Virus record (IMG/VR): IMGVR_UViG_3300035698_000727
Location: 1 to 20,540 of that record
From: a virus
Reading direction: 5' to 3' (one strand)
Length of the DNA stretch: 20,540 bases
Below are positions 15,993 to 20,540 of this stretch, in pieces. Numbering within the stretch: the stretch's first letter is position 1; every line of letters begins with the position of its first letter. Position numbers and translations under genes: made by a program. The notes below the pieces were generated by a model that was given only the letters and a program-made list of their open reading frames with translations, was not told the origin of the DNA and searched no databases.

Positions 15993-18589
15993 GTAATAAT
16001 TTCACTTCTTGAGCCCGAATTACTGTACCTTGCAAAGTTAACCTTTATTTTTGACTGTTTTTGCTCAGGTAAGTACATACCTTTTTGAGTTGCCATTATA
16101 GCCAATCCTGAGCTAATAGACGCATCGTGATTAGTTCTATTGCTAATATCAAATTTAGACCAATCTTCAAGTGTCCTGTTAAATATCATAGTACCCATTT
16201 CGATTGAATCCCTATAGTTTCCATCGGTATCTATACCTACATGCTTCTCAATATAAGACTCAATAGCTGTAGCGTGTGACTGCTTTACGTCTTCGCTTGA
16301 GTTAGGAATACCTCCTAGCTCCTTTTCTGTTTTAGAAAGTTTATTCCATCTCTTGTCTGGACGGTTAATTGAGAACCCTCTATATCCCCTGTTTTTAAAA
16401 TGATATAATAATCTAGGCTTGTTATTCTCTATTAAGATAGGCATTCCATAAAAAACACAAGCCTTTAAAACGTCTTCATAAAATATCTCCGCTGTCTGAG
16501 GTCTTGCTATGTATTCTAAGAAAAACTCATTCACAGGTGCTTCATCCATGTGAAAAGTAGTTAACCCATGAAGAGAGCCGTTAGACCCGCCTCCACCAAC
16601 TATACCTGATATATCGTAGCTATCACAACCGAAAGCTCCGAGGTGATCGTTTGCTGGATATTTCACTCCGTTCTTTACATGAAACCTATTCTGCATATTC
16701 TTTTTAGGAGTCCAGCTAACCCTAAATCTTCCTCTAACATCAGGGTTAAATACTACCTTAGTATCCTTCTCACCATTTAACCAAGTCATGTTGCCAATTG
16801 TCACCTCTTGTCCTATTATTAACGTATCATTATAATCAATCTGTTGATATATTTTGGTAAGATTAAATAAAGACTGCTTAGACTCATCTCTAAATGCGTG
16901 AGATTCCGTTCTTGGGAACTGACGGTAAAATTCATTTAATGCGTCAGGATCACTTTTTAAAGAATCAACCTCACCTTCCCAATAGTCAATAGCACCATCT
17001 CGAATCATCTCACCATCTATACCTAACAAAGGCTCTAAAGGTGTTCTAAATACAGGCCAACCAAATCTATCTATATATCCCTCGAAATTCCACTCCATAG
17101 GTATGAATAAAGAATACAACCCACTCTTAGTCCTACCGTTCTTACTCCTATTGCTTACGTCAGAATCATAATATAAAGCCTTATATTCCGCTCCACCTTT
17201 ACTTAGAGCATTGGAGGTTGAACCCATCATGCACTTGCCTATGATTTTTGCTCCTAACCTTAAGCACGTCTTTGTAACTCTCCAGTTGTTTAGTATGTTA
17301 TTGGGTTTAAGCCATTTTGCAGAGTTCATAGACACAGTGAAGTCGCTAAGTATTAGCTTTCTTTCATTGTCGTTTTCTCCGTTTACCTGTATCCCAACAT
17401 ACCCTCCATAATCTAAATATTCTACCGATACTTTACTTCTTCTTCCCCTTGATTTAGGAGTGTAATTTTCGAAACTTTTATATTTAGATAGAATAGGTAT
17501 TCTAGATAAATCTCCAGATATTCCTACTCTGTATACTTGAGTGTTAAAGTTAGATGTATAATTTTCAATATTACCACAACTTAATCCACAGGATAGGGCG
17601 AGTAATCTAATGTCTTCTATAAGACCTAATCGGCTCATTCCTATAGATACTGTTCCTTTTTTTAAATCTGAAAACCCATCTGAATCAGAAATTCCAGCTA
17701 AAACCTGAAGTCTTGCTTCTATAGATGATTTTAAATACTGTTTTGGAATGTGCTTATTTTTAAATACGCCTATTTTTTTTAGCTCTTTATTTATTTTTTT
17801 AAATCTAAATTCAACAACCTTCTCATTACATTCAATTTGATCTTTTATGTAAAAATCTATTTTTTTCATTTTAGCTATCATTCCTAGATACTCCAATATT
17901 TCTGGAGATCTTTGAACATTTACCATTATTGACATTGACTCTTGCCTGCCATCTCCTAACCATAAACCTAGAAGATATGGAGGTATGCCATCAAAACAAT
18001 CTTCTGACTCTATTCCTTTTGACACTACTCTAGTTAAATGCTGCTTAATAAATCCTGAAGAATTAATGTAGTCTTCTGGATTCATAATAACTTCTTCATG
18101 ATATCCTTTTTTCAGCCTAGCGTTGTACTTATATCTATTAAATACCAATCTGTGGTTTTTAGTTACAATATAATCTTTTCCGTATGGCTGTTTAACTATG
18201 TACCTATCAGTTTGACCTGAAATGGTTTTCATTACTGTTTTAATTACGCCTCCTTCAATAATAACTTTTTCTCCAATCTTAATGTCTTTTATTTCTTTAA
18301 AACTCCAATCATCCATTAATATTTTAGTCTCTGGAGCATAACATTCATCGTGAGCTAAGAATAATAACTTTTCTCCATCGTATGAGTTATCATCTGTATT
18401 CTTCCAATCTATACTTGTGTCCAGCCCTTCTAATTCCTCAAGGTCTGTCTCGTACATATTCTTTTTGGTAATCTTAGCCGCTGGAATCCTAAATGCTAAT
18501 TCAGTCTTTGGCTTATCCATACCATCTTGAATAGGTTTAAAAAAGAACGGAAGACTGTTTGCTATAGGTACTACCTTATCGGTAAACAT
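15989..18589 (-). CDS. terL: Large terminase subunit, C-terminal part, with an intein in the Walker B site
   Basis: An 866-residue frame. Residues 1-82 are the middle of the packaging ATPase, ending in the Walker B motif KLLFLAHDE. Residues 83-422 are an intein. Residue 423 on resumes the ATPase (SAKWLKPNN, then motif III region KCMMGSTSN at 452-460). The RNase H-like nuclease has candidate acidic residues at D656 (GCDSYD), E721 (ILIENN) and D823 (NHDASISSG). Seven more codons upstream of the ATG (TGSDAKK) are also TerL-like, so the true N-terminus is in the preceding frame. After splicing and frame repair TerL would be about 749 residues, a usual size. The enzyme cuts concatemers and pumps DNA through the portal, whose gene overlaps its stop. 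Confidence 0.9.
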   Translation of the reverse strand: MFTDKVVPIANSLPFFFKPIQDGMDKPKTELAFRIPAAKITKKNMYETDLEELEGLDTSIDWKNTDDNSYDGEKLLFLAHDECYAPETKILMDDWSFKEIKDIKIGEKVIIEGGVIKTVMKTISGQTDRYIVKQPYGKDYIVTKNHRLVFNRYKYNARLKKGYHEEVIMNPEDYINSSGFIKQHLTRVVSKGIESEDCFDGIPPYLLGLWLGDGRQESMSIMVNVQRSPEILEYLGMIAKMKKIDFYIKDQIECNEKVVEFRFKKINKELKKIGVFKNKHIPKQYLKSSIEARLQVLAGISDSDGFSDLKKGTVSIGMSRLGLIEDIRLLALSCGLSCGNIENYTSNFNTQVYRVGISGDLSRIPILSKYKSFENYTPKSRGRRSKVSVEYLDYGGYVGIQVNGENDNERKLILSDFTVSMNSAKWLKPNNILNNWRVTKTCLRLGAKIIGKCMMGSTSNALSKGGAEYKALYYDSDVSNRSKNGRTKSGLYSLFIPMEWNFEGYIDRFGWPVFRTPLEPLLGIDGEMIRDGAIDYWEGEVDSLKSDPDALNEFYRQFPRTESHAFRDESKQSLFNLTKIYQQIDYNDTLIIGQEVTIGNMTWLNGEKDTKVVFNPDVRGRFRVSWTPKKNMQNRFHVKNGVKYPANDHLGAFGCDSYDISGIVGGGGSNGSLHGLTTFHMDEAPVNEFFLEYIARPQTAEIFYEDVLKACVFYGMPILIENNKPRLLYHFKNRGYRGFSINRPDKRWNKLSKTEKELGGIPNSSEDVKQSHATAIESYIEKHVGIDTDGNYRDSIEMGTMIFNRTLEDWSKFDISNRTNHDASISSGLAIMATQKGMYLPEQKQSKIKVNFARYSNSGSRSEIIT
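17324..18343 (-). mobile_element. LAGLIDADG homing-endonuclease intein inside terL
   Basis: This 340-residue block starts with Cys (CYAPETKILM, then IKDIKIGEKVI: the A block). It continues with the B block VTKNHRLVF, where T143 and H146 of the frame fit T-x-x-H. Two LAGLIDADG motifs follow, PYLLGLWLGDG (about 203-213) and LQVLAGISDSDG (about 293-304). It ends with GIQVNGENDN...LSDFTVSMN followed by Ser as the first C-extein residue. The F/G block keeps the terminal Asn, but the penultimate His is replaced by Met. The insertion is exactly after the Walker B Asp-Glu, a typical site for inteins in essential ATPases. Confidence 0.9.
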
Positions 18590-19257
18590 TTTCTTTGCAT
18601 CCGAACCTGTTTAGATAACACTCCTATTCTAGAATCTTTTGCTAATGTACCTATGTTAACACATTCAGAGGATTCCATATATGAAAATCCAGAACGCCTT
18701 ATCTTTAGGTACTGCATACCAAATGATCTATTGTCTGCCTTACACGCTTCCCAATGTAAAAATAAAATCCTATTAGCCTCTCTAAAATCAGGATACCCTA
18801 TATCAATTTTAGCCCATTGGAGGTACATATAATTAGATCCAGTGATATAAGTAGACTCACCGTTATTCATAAACCATACTCCTAATTCTCTACGGTCAAA
18901 TTCACCTTCTATGTAATCTACCCACTTATCTTTAAACTCTCTTGGTTTCTCATTCCATTGAAATATTGACTGTATTTTAGAAAGGTCTTTGGGTAAATCT
19001 TTTCTTTCCCAATATTGCTCTGACTTTTTACCTGATCTTTTTTCGCAACTATTTGGTTGTTTAGGTAGGGCTATATTTAATCCTTGGACAGATATAATAT
19101 CCCCTATCTGGCCGTCTTTAGATATAACTACAAAATCATATTTTTCATCATAGCCGTAAACCCAAGACTTTGTTTTGTTTTTTTTAGCCAAAACCGTCTT
19201 AGGAACTATATCGTGTAGTGTAGTATATAATCTACTTTGATGCTCTTCTTTCTGCAA
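18571..19257 (-). CDS. terL: Large terminase subunit, N-terminal part (frame broken)
   Basis: A 228-residue frame. Residues 1-216 are the start of TerL: a charged leader, then KIQSIFQWNEKPREFKDKWV, GVWFMNNGESTYITGSNYMY, then DFREANRILFLHWEACKADN, with the Walker A-like sequence LKIRRSGFSYM at about 184-194. This is the deviant P-loop form (K-x-R-R-x-G-x-S) seen in crAss-like terminases. The last 12 residues (QVRMQRKCLPIR) are out-of-frame readout. In the other frame the same bases give TGSDAKKMFTDKVV, the expected continuation after VLSK. So this fragment and the 866-residue frame are one gene with a one-base lesion. The ATG overlaps the upstream gene by 26 bases. Confidence 0.9.
   Translation of the reverse strand: MQKEEHQSRLYTTLHDIVPKTVLAKKNKTKSWVYGYDEKYDFVVISKDGQIGDIISVQGLNIALPKQPNSCEKRSGKKSEQYWERKDLPKDLSKIQSIFQWNEKPREFKDKWVDYIEGEFDRRELGVWFMNNGESTYITGSNYMYLQWAKIDIGYPDFREANRILFLHWEACKADNRSFGMQYLKIRRSGFSYMESSECVNIGTLAKDSRIGVLSKQVRMQRKCLPIR
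18609..18612 (-). other. Apparent single-base deletion (frameshift) in terL
   Basis: The minus-strand bases read TTA TCT AAA CAG GTT CGG. One additional A in the A run would give TCT AAA ACA GGT TCG GAT GCA AAG AAA ATG (SKTGSDAKKM), which restores the TerL frame. The run is three A here and presumably four in an intact gene. A short homopolymer is a common place for both sequencing and replication slippage. Confidence 0.85.
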
Positions 19258-19513
19258 ATCCTTCGTTTGTATCTGTGCGTGTTGCGCCTTTCTCCTCTAT
19301 CCTTATTGCGTTATCTTCAGCTTCTATCCTATTAAGTATTTCAAAAGCATCAAATACTGCTAATTTTTTAGTAGCCGCAGCATTTTTAAGTTTTTCAGGA
19401 TTAGGATCAGCCTCGCTTCCATCTAAGATAGGCTCTTTGATAACCTTTATAAGCTCTTTAACTGCTTTGTGTGCGGCTTTTATTATCTCTTGCTTTATCT
19501 CTTTTGACTCCAT
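19232..19513 (-). CDS. Small helical protein upstream of terL, possible small terminase subunit
   Basis: A 93-residue, almost wholly helical protein: EIIKAAHKAVKELIKVIKEP, then PEKLKNAAATKKLAVFDAFE and ILNRIEAEDN. I recall the phrase 'LKNAAAxKKLAxxDAFEIL' from short proteins encoded just before TerL in many flavobacterial phages. The position is that of a small terminase subunit, but no helix-turn-helix DNA-binding motif is convincing. An alternative is a packaging accessory factor. The end overlaps the start of terL by 26 bases, so the two are tightly coupled. Confidence 0.65.
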   Translation of the reverse strand: MESKEIKQEIIKAAHKAVKELIKVIKEPILDGSEADPNPEKLKNAAATKKLAVFDAFEILNRIEAEDNAIRIEEKGATRTDTNEGFAERRASK

Positions 19514-19589
19514 CTTTTATTCGTTTTGTCTTTTTCAAAGGTATTTCCTCATTCCACATCTCATCCCAATACATGTACTTCCTTTTCAT
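19458..19589 (-). CDS. Small basic protein overlapping the pre-terminase genes
   Basis: A 43-residue frame starting at an ATG whose ATGA overlaps the TGA of the GroES-like gene, a sign of translational coupling. The sequence begins MKRKYMYWDEMWNEEIPLKK and ends in a basic, Lys/Arg-rich tail. Its last 56 bases overlap the start of the 93-residue gene in another frame. It fills the 72-base gap that would otherwise separate the two genes. I do not recognise the family. It could also be fortuitous, and its tail may be only a by-product of the overlap. Confidence 0.45.
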   Translation of the reverse strand: MKRKYMYWDEMWNEEIPLKKTKRIKDGVKRDKARDNKSRTQSS

Positions 19590-20149
19590 AAAACTAAATT
19601 TATTTGATGATCGTACATTCTGTATAATTTCTCATCGTCTACGGTAAACTCATATTCGCTGTCTGGATTGAATGATATCTTATCTCCTTTATTTAACCCC
19701 TCGGATTTCAAATACTCACTTGGATAAATCATATAACCAATTAGAGGCTCTTCTGTAATAGGCTTATCTATGAACGTGTGCTCTACCTCCGCAGGTTTAA
19801 CAAAGCAATATTTATCATGCGCATTCCATCCGTCTTCATTTTTATAAAGAAAAAACTGATCGTTGTCTACGAAGAAAAGGTCATCTTTAAAGTAGCTTTT
19901 GCCACTCCTTTGATTACCTTTCATGTCATTGTAAAACTTGAACACGTTATGATGAACTAGAAGCGTGTCTCCTTGCTTTATCTTTCCTTTGTAATGCAAT
20001 GGGGTCTCTATAACTATAGCCTCCCTATTAGATGCTCTATGGTCTTCCTGAGAAGTGCTAATTATAAACTCTACTCCTCCTACTTCTTTTGTATTATTAT
20101 ATCGCCTCCCTTTGGAAGGTTTTACAATAAAAGAAAATGGTGATTGCAT
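19586..20149 (-). CDS. GroES-like (co-chaperonin fold) phage protein
   Basis: A 187-residue protein. The sequence FIVKPSKGRRYNNTKEVGGV, then STSQEDHRASNREAIVIETP, KIKQGDTLLVHHNVFKFYND (about 57-74), DQFFLYKNEDGW and YCFVKPAE follows a strand order found in Hsp10/GroES-like proteins: 'V-x-P' near the start, a flexible loop about where GroES has its mobile loop, 'GD-x-V-x-x-x' and a closing 'V' strand. I recall this family from many phages of Bacteroidota, close to packaging genes. GroES-like action (helping host GroEL fold capsid protein, as T4 gp31 does) is plausible but unproven. It starts at TAATG overlapping the upstream stop. Confidence 0.6.
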   Translation of the reverse strand: MQSPFSFIVKPSKGRRYNNTKEVGGVEFIISTSQEDHRASNREAIVIETPLHYKGKIKQGDTLLVHHNVFKFYNDMKGNQRSGKSYFKDDLFFVDNDQFFLYKNEDGWNAHDKYCFVKPAEVEHTFIDKPITEEPLIGYMIYPSEYLKSEGLNKGDKISFNPDSEYEFTVDDEKLYRMYDHQINLVL

Positions 20150-20373
20150 TAAAAATTAATATTATATTCTATAGATACTGGCATGCAAGAGTTAAACTCT
20201 TTCCATTTCACTATCTCGTCTTCTTTATGAATAAAGATAAGATAAGATTTTTTATCCTCGTTATAATCTATCAAATGTATCTCGTAATTACCTCCTAATA
20301 CTTCTTGCCCCACAAGGTAGTGCATAGCACTTGATTTATAGTCAGCACCTACAGATATTTTTCTTATGTGCAT
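20149..20373 (-). CDS. Small conserved phage protein, function unknown
   Basis: A 74-residue protein: MHIRKISVGADYKSSAMHYL, then VGQEVLGGNYEIHLIDYNED, SYLIFIHKEDEIVKWKEFN and SCMPVSIEYNINF. The ending 'KWKEFN...MPVSIEYNINF' is familiar to me from small proteins in marine flavobacterial phages, always without a known function. It appears to be a single small alpha/beta domain without membrane segments or cysteine pairs. The stop codon overlaps the next gene's start (TAATG), so it is in one operon with the GroES-like gene and probably precedes the packaging genes in the same transcript. Confidence 0.7.
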   Translation of the reverse strand: MHIRKISVGADYKSSAMHYLVGQEVLGGNYEIHLIDYNEDKKSYLIFIHKEDEIVKWKEFNSCMPVSIEYNINF

Positions 20374-20379
20374 TTTAAT

Positions 20380-20540
20380 TTAAGATATAGCGGTAATAAT
20401 TCCCCACTGATTAACTGTTATAGTGGCATTTGGATAAACTCCAGCAACCACTCCTGCCTGTACCGCTAAGTCTATATTTATATCTCCTCCTCCTAAAGAA
20501 GCGAATACAATATTATCTTCATCGGAAGTAAAAGTTATAG
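20380..20540 (-). CDS. C-terminal end of a probable fibre or appendage protein (partial)
   Basis: An open frame enters from the right edge and ends with TAA at 20382-20380; the gene's start is outside the window. The visible part (about 52 codons) is DNIVFASLGGGDINIDLAVQ, then AGVVAGVYPNATITVNQWGI and ITAIS at the end. The ending 'G-x-Y-x-N-A-T-I-T-V-x-x-x-G-x-I-T-x-I' is typical of the C-terminal end of phage fibre-like or base-appendage repeat proteins. The 7-base gap to the next gene suggests the same operon. The exact product cannot be stated. Confidence 0.55.
   Translation of the reverse strand, partial: ITFTSDEDNIVFASLGGGDINIDLAVQAGVVAGVYPNATITVNQWGIITAIS

Noticed and set aside
17324-18343. 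Group I intron or free-standing homing endonuclease gene within terL
   Set aside because: The block is in frame with both exteins with no stop or start needed, and it has splicing blocks A, B and F/G, so an intein fits better.
18605-18615. Programmed -1 ribosomal frameshift in terL
   Set aside because: The site TTA TCT AAA CAG is not an X-XXY-YYZ heptamer; re-pairing after slippage would place Lys tRNA on TAA. A deletion in an A run is simpler.
19536-19543. TACCTTTG on the minus strand as a promoter of the packaging genes
   Set aside because: It matches TAnnTTTG, and a TTG lies 23 bases upstream, but it is inside the 43-codon gene and would leave a leader of only about 15 bases. Kept as a weak possibility only.
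476-19588. Alternative genetic code as in some crAss-like phages
   Set aside because: Genes end in TAA (e.g. 11037, 13566), TAG (1000, 7704) and TGA (12467, 15989, 19586) at sensible ends with tight spacing, so no stop codon appears reassigned here.
19275-19607. A 110-codon plus-strand frame rich in Ser/Leu/Phe
   Set aside because: It is the reverse of the helical pre-terminase gene and the small basic gene; composition is that of an antisense shadow.
1-20540. CRISPR array, insertion sequence or attachment site
   Set aside because: I saw no regularly spaced direct repeats, transposase frame, terminal inverted repeats or integrase in the window. The tRNAs are intact and not flanked by an obvious duplicated 3' end.

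Overview
This window is part of a tailed double-stranded DNA phage genome. It is AT-rich, gene-dense, and every gene and tRNA reads on the minus strand, so transcription runs from high to low coordinates. The proteins resemble those of short-tailed (podovirus) phages of Bacteroidota, in particular the crAss-like phages and related marine flavobacterial podoviruses. The clues are the large terminase, an 808-residue portal with a glutamine-rich coiled-coil tail, the HK97-type capsid protein, the ring proteins, a very large 'muzzle'-like tail protein, and promoters of the Bacteroidota form (TTG then TAnnTTTG). The affiliation comes from recalled family features, not from a database search.

Reading in the direction of transcription: 20540-19458 holds the end of a probable fibre or appendage gene and three small genes, one with a GroES-like look. 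Next, 19513-15989 is the packaging module: a possible small-terminase gene, then a large terminase (TerL) cut into two reading frames by an apparent one-base loss near 18610. The second piece also carries a 340-residue LAGLIDADG intein directly after the Walker B Asp-Glu. Head genes follow: portal (15992-13566), probable scaffold (13543-12467), major capsid protein (12440-11037), a terminator, and a conserved 250-residue protein (10969-10217).

The only long gene-free stretch, 10216-9605, is full of RNA features. It has a candidate promoter, a three-step hairpin and a terminator that together could define an unrecognised small RNA of about 118 nt (10198-10081). Five tRNA genes follow, for Pro(TGG), Gln(TTG), His(GTG), Leu(TAA) and Leu(TAG), then a terminator that overlaps the promoter of the tail module.

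The tail module runs from 9604 to 1: two ring or adaptor proteins, a muzzle-like protein of about 1,530 codons interrupted by one in-frame TAA at 6149-6151, a probable surface-exposed protein, a muzzle-C-terminus-like protein, a small cupin-like protein, and the start of a probable internal virion protein that runs off the window. TAA, TAG and TGA all end genes here and no tRNA has a stop-reading anticodon, so code reassignment does not explain the muzzle stop. The most interesting items are the intein in an already split TerL, the interrupted muzzle gene, the candidate small RNA, and a beta-rich insert module that seems to recur in three virion proteins.
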